Source: Antilocapra americana
Taxonomy: Eukaryota; Chordata; Mammalia; Artiodactyla; Antilocapridae
Assembly: GCA_007570785.1 (NCBI GenBank)
Contig: ML664152.1
Span: 1,364,911 to 1,428,910, forward strand
DNA: 64,000 nucleotides
Reading direction: 5' to 3'
The notes under the pieces were generated by a model, which had not been told where the DNA came from, made no database searches, and was given only the letters and a program-made list of their open reading frames with translations. Position numbers and translations under genes: made by a program. Below, in pieces: positions 10,901 through 23,031 of this stretch (position 1 is the first letter of the stretch; each line of letters begins with the position of its first letter).

Positions 10901-13900
10901 GTTCTCGAGGGCCTGGCCAGCACACCTGTCCGCAGGTGACGGGAGGGGACTGTATGTCTCAGGTGTTTTTGCCCCATTACCCTTTTTTCTACCCCACTGC
11001 CTTCTGCTTTACTTTGTTTCTATTGTGCTCATTTTCGAGGCACTGGACCCTGGTGTCCCATCCCTGCCTTACCGCTATTCTTAGCAGAGGATTATTTCTT
11101 GCAGCCCACCTAGTTAAGACTAGAGCCAGGTCACAGGTACTGCCGCCGGTGATGCCGCCCGTGACCGGGCAGCGGAGCCAGCAGGGATCTGGGACGTTGC
11201 CCTCTCCCAGAATCCCTATCCAGAGCTGAACCTCCCCTCCCTGGATCCATGAAAGGATGGCCCTCAGCCCTGCCCAGCCTCCTTAGGCCTTGTAGAAGTG
11301 GAGGGGTCAACCAGAAGGCCAGATACCTCCAGGACGGCAAGACTTCTGACCCCAGCCCCTAGTAGCTCAGGCCACCCGGGCCGGGCTTGGGAATTAGCCT
11401 GGGAACACAGCCTTGTCCTCTGCACAGTCCTGTTCATGGCCCCATCAGCACCGTTTGCTCCTGGACGGGGGCAGGAGGCATTTCCCAGGCCTCTCCTCTG
11501 TGAACTCCTTTGTGGACCGCTGGAAGCCTACACTCTCAAAGTCACCGTTATGACAGCTTCTTTCTGAGGAAGCATTAGAAGTGATCCTAGCACCCCAGAA
11601 CCTCACCACAGTACACAAAAGACCCCACTGACACCCAGAGCAGACAAAGCTGGGCAACACTCAGAAAGTTTGCACTGTCCACCCCAGACACAGGGTGGCA
11701 GTCAGTGAAAGCACAGGGTTGGGGATGGGGCAGGAAGAGCTGTGTGCTCATTTGTCTTCACATGTCACTCGTGTGATACACAGACAAGCTTTAAGAGAGA
11801 AAGAGCCTAGGCTGGAGGGCTGTGGGGGGGGCCCACGGAAGGGCAGCAGCGCTGGGAGAGGCTGGAGTCCCAGCAGCATGTGGGGTGTGAGTCCCCTCTA
11901 AGAAGAGGGTCTCTGTCTCAGCCATGCAGGAGGCACCTGTCACGCTTCTCCCAGCAGGGAGACGTGGTTAACTGTGTGCCCTGGAATGACCACCATGGGG
12001 GAGGGAGGAAGGTGCAGCAGGAGAAGAAGGTGGTGGAGGCCCTGGCTGGGTGGTCCCAAGGAGACATGAAGCTGGAAGTGAACAAATGGGGCAAGGGCAG
12101 GCCTCAGCCCCAGAAGAGGGAGTCCAGAGAACAGGGCTGTAAGAATGTGCCAAGTCCTGAATGGGGCTCAACCTCACCTTGACTTTGCAGGCAGGGGTCG
12201 GGGCAGAGGCACCCTAAGACCTTACTCCAGAGGCCAGAACAGGGCAGGGGTGCAGGCAGAGCGCCCTCAGCCCGCCCCCTCCCCCCAGATTACAGGCTGC
12301 CAGCCGCCCACTTCCCCATCCTCTCCAGGAGCCCTCGGCCTCTCAGCTGCCTTCATCGCCTCCTGAGACACAGTTAGTCATTAGGAAAGTAATGATAGTG
12401 TTTTCAGGACAGCATGTTGGACCCTAACAACTTTCAATTATTTTCAGTTCCTGCCAGCCCCAGGAGGAAGAAAGCCGCTCTTCTCGTGCCTCCGCCCTTG
12501 ACACACAAGACAATCCATGTTGCTGGCATATTATCATAGGTTAGCAGATCTCTGAAAGACAGGATGCGCAGGGGAGCAGTCCCCAGTCCCATGCCACAGC
12601 AGCTGGGGGCCTGGAGCGGGTCTTGGCTCCTCCCCTCTAAGCAGGTTGCCCTGCCTTGAATTCTCCCGTATTCCAGGCACTACCCCTTCACAGGCCCTGA
12701 GGACGTGCGTATGTGCAACTGTCACCACCACCATCCTTCCCGTGAGAAGCACCCCCAGGGGCCCATGTTTATAAATAACTCCCCGGTGTCTTGTTGGGGG
12801 CACAGCGAGTTGGGAGAGAAAGGACTGTATAATTATCATCTGCTTGGAATGATGTCAGATAAAGCCCAGCACTCAGCCTTTCTGACTCTCACACACACCC
12901 CTCCGGCTGGAGAGTGGGGGAGGGTGGGAGGGGGTGAACATGTTGTCTTGACTGGAGCCTGGGAGGTGGGCTCCAGATCAGTTAACTGAAACGGTGGGAG
13001 CCCAGCTAAGAGCAGAAAGCAGTCCTGGAGTAATCTGTTACATCATCCTCCCAGATGTGAGGCTCCCTGCCCCTGTGCCCTCACACACAGCCCCCAGCAC
13101 CCCTGCCACAGGGAGAGGTCTAGAGCATTGGACCTGAGTCTGCTGTGGGTCCGGGGCGTCACTGGCCTTCCGCAGTGAGAACTCACGTGGTCCTCACGAC
13201 CACCTTGGCGCTCAGCCTGAACCACAGTGACACGGTTTGCCGAGCAAGGACTGAGGGACTGCTGCTAAAATCCCCTTCACAGAGCCAGAGGCAGAAGGGC
13301 CTTCCAAGGCCCACAGCCCAGTTCCTGCCACCCTGGATGGCTCACAGGTGACTGATTGCCAACGGATAGCATGAAAGTCGGAAAGCCAGTGAATCAGGCC
13401 GCCCACGCTGCCCTGGTTTGGGGAGTGCCAAGCCAGGTGTGTGTGTGCACACAGTGCTTCCCACGGGACGCAGAGTCCCCTGCACGTAACTGCCCTACAC
13501 CTCACTGCTACAGCATCTGGCTGTGACTGGATGAGGGGTGATCGAGGGGGCCCTGTCCCCTGACCCATGACCGGGGCTGAGGCTGCACACGCCCAAGCAG
13601 AGCCGAGCCAACCAGGGTCCAAGGTGCCCCAGCTGGGGTGAAGTGACAGTGGACATGCGCACCACAGGTAAGAGAGAGGAGCATGGAGGGGCGTCCGAGG
13701 GAAACACGCGAGAAGGAGAGAAGGGCTCGCTCGCAGGTGCTGAGCCTTGCTGTCTTCACACCTGGCCGGCTGACCTGCACCCTACACCTCCCTGTGCCTG
13801 AACCACAGGCTGCCCTATGTCTGCATGCCTGAGAGACCCTGTCCCCTCAGATCTGTATGACACCCAGCAGAGAGTCCCGTGGATCTGAGGGGCCAGGAGC

Positions 13901-14275
13901 CACGACTGTCCTTGGGGTAGACGTGGAAGGTACCCCCACTGCTGGGATGCTGATTCAGATCACATGTGGAAGCAGGGGCTCTGAACCCCAAAGGATGCAC
14001 ACCCTGGAGGTGAGCAGGGATCTTCTTTGCATCTGTGACAAAACTCCAGCCCATCGGCTCAGGTGTCAGCCTGAAATGAGCACATCTGTGCCCCATAGGG
14101 TGTTGTGACAGAGGCAGGGGCTCGCCCTGCACTCCTTCACCCCCAGAGCACCGGGCTTAGCAGCCTCTGCGCTCTTGGCCCCGCACACGAGAGCCCATGA
14201 GTCACGACTGCCCTTGACTGCACCTCCCGGCTCAAAGAGTCAGGCTCTGGGGCCAACACGTCAGTTCCAGCAGGG
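10901..14275. other. Unique GC-moderate sequence, no gene recognised
   Basis: Reading frames up to about 138 codons occur but overlap on both strands without family resemblance, as expected of GC-rich non-coding DNA. A compact G-quadruplex motif lies on the plus strand at 12916-12934 (runs of 5, 3, 3 and 5 G). No recognisable SINE or LINE is present, unusual for this window. Confidence 0.4.
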
Positions 14276-14572
14276 AGAGACAAAGGCAGAGACAGAGGAA
14301 CAGAGAGACAGACAGACCCAGACAGAGAGAGAACAGAGAGACAGAGACACACACACAGAGACAGACATGCAGGGAGACAGAGAACAGAGACAGAGAGACA
14401 GAGACACACATAGAGAGAGAGAGAACAGAGACAGAGAGAGAGAGACATGGAGACAGAGAGACACAGAGAGAGAAAGAGACAGAGTCAGAGAGAGACAGAC
14501 AGAGGCGGAGAAACAGAGAGACAGGGCGAGTGACCCAGACAGAGAGAGGCAGAGAGAGAGGATGGAGAGAGG
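14276..14572 (+). repeat. Purine-rich (GACAGA)n / AG low-complexity tract
   Basis: About 300 bases are built of GA, GACA and CAGA units with short CACA interruptions (near 14347 and 14405). It is almost pure purine plus C. Several frames stay open on both strands purely because the repeat lacks stops. It ends about 190 bases before the CRE at 14759. Confidence 0.95.
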
Positions 14573-14758
14573 GACTGGCCCTGCCCCCAAGACCCAGACC
14601 CTCTGCTGCCTCCCCTCCCCCGCTGCAAGCGGGCAGCCCCGCTTTTGTCTTTCTCCTGAACAAGATTTCTGATATTTTGCGTAAACAAGAAAGTCTGTGT
14701 TGCCTTCTTTTTCCTGAGAAAAGAAACTCGCTCCCGCACACACCTCCCCGAGCAGCAG

Positions 14759-14766
14759 TGACGTCA
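14759..14766. promoter_or_regulatory. Perfect cAMP response element (TGACGTCA)
   Basis: The full palindrome TGACGTCA is present, followed by a small CpG-containing region to about 14960. CREs of this form bind CREB/ATF proteins and are mostly active at CpG-containing start sites. There is no independent evidence of transcription. Confidence 0.5.
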
Positions 14767-14808
14767 TGGCGCATCCGGACTTTATTTCAGGAAGACTTTC
14801 AGCTCTGG
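14766..14808 (+). other. Candidate short first coding exon
   Basis: An ATG overlapping the CRE opens a 14-codon frame (MAHPDFISGRLSAL) that runs into 'ctctgg' followed by 'gtaagtgtca' (14809 onward), a near-ideal splice donor. Upstream are the CRE and a purine tract. I do not recognise the peptide and found no matching downstream exon. A chance donor is quite possible. Confidence 0.25.
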
Positions 14809-15044
14809 GTAAGTGTCAGCCAAAGCTCCAGCGCTTCTCCCTGAGGGCGCCTGGGCTCCGGAGCGCTGCCTTTGTCTCTGTCTCCGCCGCCCTCCCTCCA
14901 CGCTGGTCTTCAGGAGGAAGTCGCCGGTTCCGGGGCTGGGTGGGGTGGGCACCGCATTACAGACGCCTAAGGCTTTAAAACTCTTCATCAGCTGCTTTTT
15001 TGCTGAAGGTCACGTGAGACTTTTCTGTTGATATAAATAATCAT

Positions 15045-15230
15045 CTCTCCCGTTGTGTCCGACTCTTTGCGACCCCACCAGCCTCCTCTGTCTATGGGAT
15101 TCTCCAGGCAAGTACACTGGAGTGGGTAGCCATGCCCTCCTTCAGGGGATCTTCCCAACCCAGGGACTGAACCCAGGTCTCCTGCATTGCAGGCGAATTC
15201 CTTACTATCTGAGCCACCAGAGAATCTCCG
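15045..15230 (-). mobile_element. Bov-tA SINE
   Basis: The plus strand reads from 'cgttgtgtccgactctttgc' through 'caggggatcttcccaaccca' to 'gagccaccagagaatctcc', the complement of a Bov-tA. Flanks near 15036 (aataatcatc) and 15231 (aataacatca) look like a decayed target-site duplication. Confidence 0.9.
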
Positions 15231-16357
15231 AATAACATCAGTAGAGATAATTTGAATACATAGAACTGCTTATTGAATATTCTGTCATAGAAAGAAGATG
15301 AGGGGACAGGCTTGACCCCGCCTCCCAAGCCTCTCTTTTTTTGGAACCCCAATTTTCTTAGGCTCCAGTTAGTCTTCATTTCTCTGCTGCACTGCCCTCC
15401 ACTTTACTGGACTCTACTCCTTCTGTCAAAGACCTCTGGTGAGAATGGTAAGGTGAAAGTTCAGAAATGTAAATGTTGAAAAATTACCATTAAAAATTAA
15501 ATTTGTAGGAGAAGCCCTCGCTGTGAAGGGATCACAAACTGATCTGGCTCCCAGAGGGGTCTGTGAATCGCATCTCCCAGTTACCAGCCAAGAGGGCGGG
15601 GAAGTGAGGGGGCATCTGCAAACCCATGAACAAACACAAGGTGACCAAGAAACGTCCCAAGTTCTCAAGGATGCCCTGCCCACCACCCTGAAGATGAACA
15701 GCCAGGGCCCACACACAGCTGTGAAAACAGAACCAGAGTGGCAAATGGGTTCCCTTGGCAGGTGGAGTGCAAAGACGGGTCCCTCCCCTCCAACCAGACA
15801 TCCAGACAAGCCTGAGGTCGGCCCCTCCCCACCCCCATGTGCCCTGCTCAGTGGTCCAACTCAGGGACAGGCCTCTCTATCCCCATCCCTCTTGCTCTTG
15901 CTGAAGAGGACCTTGATCTCGGTCAGCTGGGCATGTCTCCTTCCCCACCTCTGCGGCAGCTCAGGTCCTGAGGGTGGAGGTGCAGGGGCCTCTGCTTTCA
16001 CATTCCCAGTCCCAGACACATGTGCTCCAGCACACGTGCGAACACTGGCGCATGACTCTGGAACTCTCTGGTGACACCATGAGCCCACCAGGCATCAGCA
16101 GCCAGCCTAGTGAGGATGGGGGAAAGGCTGGCTGTGGCTCAGCTGAGGCGCCAGCTCTGGCCTGCACCCTGCAGGATTCGGTCACCATCCTCAGGGTCTG
16201 TGAATAAAACACGGGTCAATGAGTGGCGCCAAGCCCCCAGTATCTCAAACCCAGGAAGGCAGTCGGCTGGCTGCTTCCCGCCAGCAGGCAGCGCCACCTG
16301 GGCTCCATCCACTGGGGAAAGGGAGGGCACCTCCTTGATTTGACAGGAACGAGCCTG
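15231..16357. other. No recognised feature
   Basis: A 183-codon plus-strand frame (15523-16074) and overlapping minus frames are present, but none resembles a known family and none is bounded by convincing splice sites. I treat them as chance frames. Confidence 0.4.
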
Positions 16358-16745
16358 ATGAAGCTGAGTGCTGAAGAATTGATGCTTTCAAGCTGTGGTG
16401 CTGGAGAAGACACTTGAGAGTCCCTTGAAATACAAGGAGATCAAACCGGTCAATCCTAAAGGAAATCAACCCTGAATATTCATTGAAAGGACTGACGCTA
16501 AAGCTGAAGTTCCAATAAATACTTTGGCCACCTGATGTGAAGAGCTGACTCGTTGAAAAAGACCCTGATGCTGGCAAAGATTAAGGGCAGTAGAAGAGGA
16601 TGACAGAGGATGAGATGGTTGGATGGCATCACTGACTCAATGAACATGAATTTGGGCAAACTCCAGGAGGGAGGTAGTGAAGGACAGGGAAGCCTGGTGT
16701 GCTGCAATCGATGGGATCGCAAACTGAGCCCTGAACTCAACAACA
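16358..16745 (+). mobile_element. BovB LINE, 3' end fragment
   Basis: The order 'gctgagtgctgaagaattga', 'tttggccacctgatg', 'gatgagatggttggatggc' and 'aggacagggaagcctgg' is that of the last roughly 400 bases of BovB. It is a 5'-truncated copy with no useful coding capacity. Confidence 0.9.
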
Positions 16746-17215
16746 GATCGTGATGAATGCATGACTCTGCTCCACACTCCTCTCCCAAAGCAGTGGGATT
16801 TATGGAGGGAGCCCACCCTAGCTTCTCTGTGGCCCCGCAGCCTCGAGCCCTTTCCCAGCCCATTGAGGCAGGTTTTGTCCACCACATGTGAAAACAGCAC
16901 CTGCTTGGCAAGCCGCAGGCCGGGGGACACACTGGTGACTGAGTCTGCCCCAGGGACACCCTTAGGAAGCGGGAAGTCTGGCAGCAAGTCCCAGGATGCG
17001 GGACCCCAGGGTGTGGTGCATAAGGCAGGGGACGGGATCCTCATAGACTCCTCCCCAGGTCCCTGGACACCTGGTACTACAGGGAGAGGCAGACCAGGTC
17101 AGAGGGGTCTTAAGGGCTGTGTTCCAGGGGACCTTTGCCCAGTGATGTGGCTTCACAGATGCTGCTGCTTCACTTTTATAAGTGCTTAAGCAGATATACG
17201 TGCATTCACACCTGT

Positions 17216-17708
17216 GCATAGTGTGCACACACCTGTGTACACATGTACACCTGTGGACACACATGCCCACACCTGCACACAGGCACATCTGTGCACACAT
17301 ACACACCTACACACACACCTGTGCATGCACACACATGCGCACACCTGCACACAGGCACACCTGTGCATACACACCTGCGCATGCACACACGTGCACACCT
17401 GCACGCACAGGCACACCTGTGCACACATACACACCTGCACACACATGCGCACATCTGCACACAGGCACACTTGTGCACACATACACACCTGCACACACAC
17501 ACCTGTGCATGCACACACATGGGCACACCTGCACACAGGCACACCTGTGCACACATACACACCTGCACACACATGTGCACATATGCACACCTGCACGTGC
17601 ACACACATGTGCACACATGCACACCAGCACACACATACACACTTGCACACACACCTGTGCATGCACACACCTGTGCACACTGTGCACACACCTGTGCACA
17701 CACATGCA
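17216..17708 (+). repeat. CA-rich minisatellite (VNTR)
   Basis: The tract is almost entirely alternating purine-pyrimidine: CACACCTG, TGCACACA and CATACACA units. A block starting 'ctgcacacaggcac' (or a close variant) recurs at about 17273, 17345, 17399, 17455 and 17529, spaced 72, 54, 56 and 74 bases. This suggests a unit of about 55 with an optional 18-base extension. Lack of stop codons keeps several frames open on both strands; the predicted Cys- or His-rich peptides are artefacts. Confidence 0.93.
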
Positions 17709-18198
17709 AAGGCAGCCCGCAGACAGCACTGACACTGCAAGCCCAGGTGGGGCTGGACGATGCTGCTGGCCTGGCAGCTCCCACAGCCTTGCAGGCCACC
17801 TTGGGATGCAGAACCAACTGCAGGATCTGTGTCCTCATCAGGACTGGGAGCTTGGAGTTGTTGGGCATTTTCAACAAAAGAGTAGAAGAGCTCTCGTAAT
17901 CTTCAGGTGAAAGGAAGGTTTTAAGAGTTTAAAATAACTGCCCTTTAAAAAAACCAGGTGCTGTGCTCTGAAAACCAATGCTTGAACTGTTTTTGACTTC
18001 ATATAAATTTGTAGCTAAAACCTGTTAAATTTGTCACTTTTAATGTTCTCATATTTGCTCAGTTTTAAAATACAGAAACTTTTTTTCTAATTTGTTAAAA
18101 AATTTTCTGAGTAAAATCTTTCAGTGAGTTTTGAATCCATTTGTTAAAAACACACTGATGCAACTCTTAGTTTGCAAGAACTGAGACTAGTCTCACTG

Positions 18199-18402
18199 TG
18201 CTGTGCTCAGTCACTTCAGTGGTGTTTTACTCTGTGACCCTGTGGACTGTAGCCTGCCAGGCTCCTCTGTCCATGGGATTCTCCAGGCAAGAATACTGGA
18301 GTGGGTTGTCATGCCCTCCTCCAGGGGATCTTCCCAACCCAGGGACTCTTATGTCACCTGCACTGGCAGGCAAGTTCTTTACCACTGAGCCACCTGGGAA
18401 GC
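18199..18402 (-). mobile_element. Bov-tA SINE
   Basis: On the plus strand it runs from 'tgctcagtcacttcagt' through 'tactggagtgggttgtcatg' to 'gagccacctgggaagc'. It is full-length and moderately diverged; I could not make out a target-site duplication. Confidence 0.9.
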
Positions 18403-20659
18403 AATCAGTCCCAGGGAAGATGGAAATTCCCCAGCTGAATCTCATCGAAGTGTTTGCATAACTTATGGATGGCCAGAAACAAGCTGTTGCAATTTTGCAT
18501 GTGCAGCCTAGGATGCTCTGGTTCATTTGAATTGACATATTTCAAGAGCTGTTCTCTTCAGCTCTGGCAGCCCAGCATCCAGAGAAGCCCGCTTCTGTGA
18601 AGAGCCTGGATGAGGTGTTAGAAGGGACGAGCATCTTTGTTCACACTAGCCTCCTGAAATAGCATCATAATTATTCATCTTAAATTAGTAATAATGTTAA
18701 ATCGAGTGCAAAATGTTTTTAATAAAAAATGAACACTTTGAAAGATTATTAATCTCATCCTTTCTCATTTTAGTATATATGTTTTCTTGTGTATTTAATA
18801 TTTTAGTACAGTTGGTCATGTACATATTTTTAACTAGATCACATACATTGGGGAGAATTTGTTCAGATGCTTTTTACTGATTGGTAGATGATCAAAAAAT
18901 GTTTTAAGACCACTCATAAGATTAAAGAGCTGTATAAAAATGTTTTAAAAAGATAAAAAATGCACAAAGTGCCAAGAAGAAAACTGGAAACAGCAGAAGG
19001 AATGCCAGGAGTTACACATGGATGAGGTTTGTTATTTCTCATTCAGAGCACAGGAAGCCACCCCTCCCTGTCATGTGGGGACAGTGACAGCCATCTCTTG
19101 GGGGTCCGTGGGGATGGAATTACTGGATGTCACTGGTGCCTGACGTGGTTGTTGCTACTGAAGGCTCCTGTTCTGCTGAGGTTGAATGGCAGGAACTTGC
19201 CAGTGTGTCACGGTGGCCGACCACCACGTGTCCACTTGGAGCTGTGAGGAGAGTACACGGCCCACAGTTGTTCTTCCCTCTTCCTCCAGGTCCTTCCTGG
19301 ACATGCAGCTTGCCCATGAAGAAGGGACACATGTGTCTACTCCCCAGCCCAGATGGCGTGGACCTGGTGGTGTGTGCCATCTGAGGCCAGGCGGGAGCAG
19401 GCAATACACCTCTTCCCTGGCTCTCTCTGGCACCTGCTCTGGAGCCCTGCGGTACTGAGGGCAAGGCTGGCCTGAAGCTGCCCGTTGGAGAGGCCATGCA
19501 GACAGACATGGGGACACAGTGGGAGCTCTGTGGGGCCTGGGGTCAGACCCAGCCATGAGCCAGCCTCCAGAGGCTACCCAGCCATCATCCAATGCCAGGA
19601 GTGGGGAGCCGCCTGGAGGAGACCCGCCCATCCTGAGCCTAGCAGACAGGGACTTGCGATGGCTGTTGCTTTAAGCCCTTGTATGTTAGAGTGACTGTTT
19701 CCCATGTGGCAGACTGGCATGATGTGCAAAGTTGGTGACCTTGTTCTCTCAAGAAAAGAGCTATGGGGTGTGCCCCCAATCCTGCCCCCACCTGCCGAGG
19801 ACGTCACCGAGAGTGGGCAGCTTATCACTGCATTTTACTAAAAACAAGAGAAACAGCCCCACACTAGCCACCATGCCTGTGCCTTTAAAGTTCTGTAAAA
19901 GTAGAATTTTAATCAGCCCAAAGCTGGGACAGGCCCTCCTAAGCCCTGGGATTAACAGCTCAGCAGTGTAGCAGTCCAGAGTTGGGGGGCAGGGAGAAAC
20001 TGTCCCCTAGAGGATCCGGTCCCCAGAGCCAGGAAGCAGGCATCTCAGCAGAAGCTGGGCCCCCCCGGCCCGGTGTCCTGTCACTCCCTGCATTCCTCAC
20101 GATGACAAACGACACTTAACTTGGACAAAACTCCACATTAAAATGTTCAAGGGAGAAGTCTGCAGATCATCTTGTCTGGGATGAAGTGACTGATCCTTTC
20201 TGAGAGTTGATGTCACGGCAATGGGTTGGGGGGGCCTCCGGATTAAACTCTGGGTTCTGGAAACGGCGCACTGTGCTCCCCGCCTGTCAGTTGAAACTGA
20301 GGTATTTGGCTTAAGCTTATTTTCCTCCTAAGCTGCCCGGCACAGACTCTGCCCAGAGCAGCTTTGCCAAACAAAGATGTTTATTTCCTGAGTTGCGGAA
20401 ATCCATATCCCTCTGAGTGACCTGCTTATGTGAGAAGTTAAGGAATGAAACACCGGCCCAGCAGATGGTGCCGCCGAGGGTCCAATGCACCCGGAACCCA
20501 CCACCAGCCAACACCTGCGTCTGCTTGCGGTCCTCTTACCTCCCAGGGTGATCTCAGTGCTCTGCTGGGAGTGTGGAACCATCTGAGCAGGGCAGGTCGC
20601 ACTGTCTGTCCACATAGTGGGGAGGGCCAGGCCTGAGGAATCTCCCTCTCCCCCTCTGC
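18403..20659. other. Unique sequence, no gene recognised
   Basis: The first part (to about 18960) is AT-rich, the rest GC-moderate. Frames up to 158 codons (minus, 19155-19631) have no family resemblance and overlap frames on the other strand. Confidence 0.4.
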
Positions 20660-20822
20660 CTTCCTGCCAACAGCAGGCACAGACTGGAGGGCAGCAAGCC
20701 CCCTGTGTCACCTTCTTCCCAACAGCGGGCACAGTCTAGAGGGCCACAAGCCCCCTTGTGTCACCTCCCTCCCAACAGCAGACATAGTCTGGGGGGACTG
20801 CAAGCCCCCCATGTCACCACCT
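20660..20822 (+). repeat. Tandem repeat, about 52 bases x 3
   Basis: Three copies begin with 'ccaacagc' or 'ccaacag' at 20667, 20719 and 20772. Each contains a 'cacagtct' or 'catagtct' block, a G-rich middle, 'caagccccc' and 'tgtcacc'. Period is 52-53. The copies differ at several positions, so the array is not recent. Confidence 0.9.
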
Positions 20823-21866
20823 CTGGCCCATGACTCAGGAGTCCTCTCAGCCCAGCTCCCTCTCTTCAAGGGGCTGTGGATACCATATCCTGATGGGGTA
20901 CAGGCTCATGTGGGAAACAAACAGCATCACACATTATATGAAAGTGCTTCAAGAGCGGGGAGCCGCCAGACTGTGGGGGGAGTTGTCTGGGGTACAGCCC
21001 CCTGTCTGAAGGCTTGCTGGAGCTGAGTGTGTGTCAGCAGGACTGTGAGCCCATCCTGAGACCCAGAGGTGCCGCCGCCCTGCTATCCACTGGGTTCTCT
21101 GCATCAGCTGTGAAGAGGGAGCCGAGGCAGAAGGAAGAGGGAGGGAAGGCAGAGGCCTGGGGTGTTTTTTTTGGGGGGGGGCTCTTCCACCCTCTGTTTG
21201 CAAACTCAAACATGGCCACTTCTGTCAGGCCTCTCCTCCAGCCTGTCCCCCACCCCCGGAGCTGTAAGTGTGACCCCATGTGGGAAAAGGGCCCCGTTTG
21301 TGGGGTTCAGTCAAAGATGTCGAGATGAGAGATAGTTCTGGATGATCAGGTGAGCCCTCCCTGCCCTTGTGCCCTGGTAGAGAGCAGTCCCGGGAGCTCT
21401 GACTACAGACGGGAGGACCACAATGACCATGGAGGGAGGCTGGGCTGAGTGACGGGGCCACGCATTGAGGGAGGCTGGGAGCCTCCAGGATCTGGGCGAG
21501 CACAGAGCCTCTGGGGTCAGCGTGGCCTGCCCCACCTTTATTGTCGCCCAGTGGCCCTGATTTCGGCCTCTGGCCTCCGGAGTGTGAGATAGTAACTCTG
21601 TGCTGCTGCAGCTCATCCTGTCTGTGGGATGCTGTCACGGCAGGCCCGGGGGCTAGTGCTCTGGCCATAGGAGCAAGAGGCCGCAATGAGAGGTGAGTAG
21701 GGGGCACGTGAGGGGCCAGCCCCACCTCAGTCCATCCCCTGGGGACACCCAGCCTCTCAGAAGAGAAAGCCAAGCTATGCCTTGCAGATGAAAACACACA
21801 ATGGCCCTGTTAGCTTTGGAGGTTCTGTGTTCTCATTGAATCACTGGTTCTGCTTAACAACCAATT

Positions 21867-22071
21867 GGGCTTCCCCATCTGGATGGCTCAGGTGGTTAAG
21901 TATCTGCCTTTAATTTAGGAGACCTGCGTTTGATCCCTGGGTTGGGAAGATCCCCAGGGTACTGGAGCTACCCACTTTAGTATGCTTGCCTGGGGAATTT
22001 CATGGACCAAAGAAGCCTGGCTATGTAGTCCATGCAGTCTCAAAGAGTCGGACACGACTGAGCGACTAACA
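21867..22071 (+). mobile_element. Bov-tA SINE, diverged
   Basis: Head 'gggcttccccatctggatgg', middle 'gatccctgggttgggaagat' and tail 'aaagagtcggacacgactga' give a full-length plus-strand copy. Several internal substitutions and an altered A-box-like region indicate it is among the older Bov SINEs here. Confidence 0.9.
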
Positions 22072-22832
22072 CTATACTTAATACAACTTTGGCAGGCAGC
22101 GTGGTCCCCACTGGCGATGTTTATCTAAGTGAAGTGACACAGGAGGGCACCAACAGAGTCTACCACACTTTGTCTCTTGACAAACTCTTGACAAGTTTGC
22201 ACCACCAGAGGCATGCTTTTATTTTTTACCTTTCCCCACAGCGTGCTATACACAGGGCAAATGCATGAGCGCCGGGTGGGGTGACCCTCCCTTTACCAGC
22301 GGAGCCAGAACACCATGCAGGAAGCAGGATGTGGTCAGCACACAGCACCTCCTTGACCCCCAGGGGCCCCCAGGGATGCTGTGGCCCGCGTGGAGAGCAA
22401 GAGGCCCACACAGGGAGCCGGCTGCACTCAGTCTAATTCCCTCTCCAGAGGTAAGGGCAAGATGGCTGCTGGAGAACATGCCAGCCCCCTTAAGAGGCTG
22501 GGTCCATGCCTCCTGGCTCCAGGGATAAATTCCTCATCATCTCCCTGGCTCTGCTCGCCAAAGGACTGGGCTATTTGTTGAAGCAGCAGCACCCCTCCTA
22601 GGAGGCCATTTCTGTATCAGTCAGCGCTGCTGCATAACCAGTCACCTCAGAACTCAACAGCTTAAATCAGCATGCGCTCCTTAGCCCTGCACGTCAGCGG
22701 GTCAGCCCTCTGGGGTCAACCAATGCAGCTGACCACTGCTGGACTCTACTGAGTCTTGGGGAACTTTGCCCATTTCCCACCCTCATCTGATCCTGCACCC
22801 TGTGGTTTCAGTATGGCATATTCTTTAATCCC

Positions 22833-23031
22833 GTGAAAGTGAAGTGAGAGTGAAAAGTCACTCAGTCATGTCCAGCTCTTTGTGACCCTATACAGTCCAT
22901 GGAATTCTCCAGGACCGAATGCTGGAGTGGGTAGCCTTTCCCTTCTCCAGGGGATCTTCCCAACCCAGGGGTTGAACCCAGGTCTCCCGCATTACAGGCA
23001 GATTCTTTACCAGCTGAGCTATCAGGGAAGC
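22833..23031 (-). mobile_element. Bov-tA SINE
   Basis: The plus strand reads 'gtgaaaagtcactcagtcat', 'ggggatcttcccaaccca' and 'cagctgagctatcagggaag'. Flanks 22821-22832 (ttctttaatccc) and 23032-23042 (ttctgaatccc) are compatible with an aged target-site duplication. Confidence 0.9.

Noticed and set aside
14137..14774. Arg/Asp/Glu-rich plus frame and Leu/Ser/Cys-rich minus frames
   Set aside because: They follow from the GACAGA purine tract; no non-repeat protein sequence is attached.
17182..17910. Overlapping His/Thr-rich and Cys/Val-rich frames of up to 242 codons on both strands
   Set aside because: They are translations of the CA-rich minisatellite, open in several frames at once because the repeat contains no stops.
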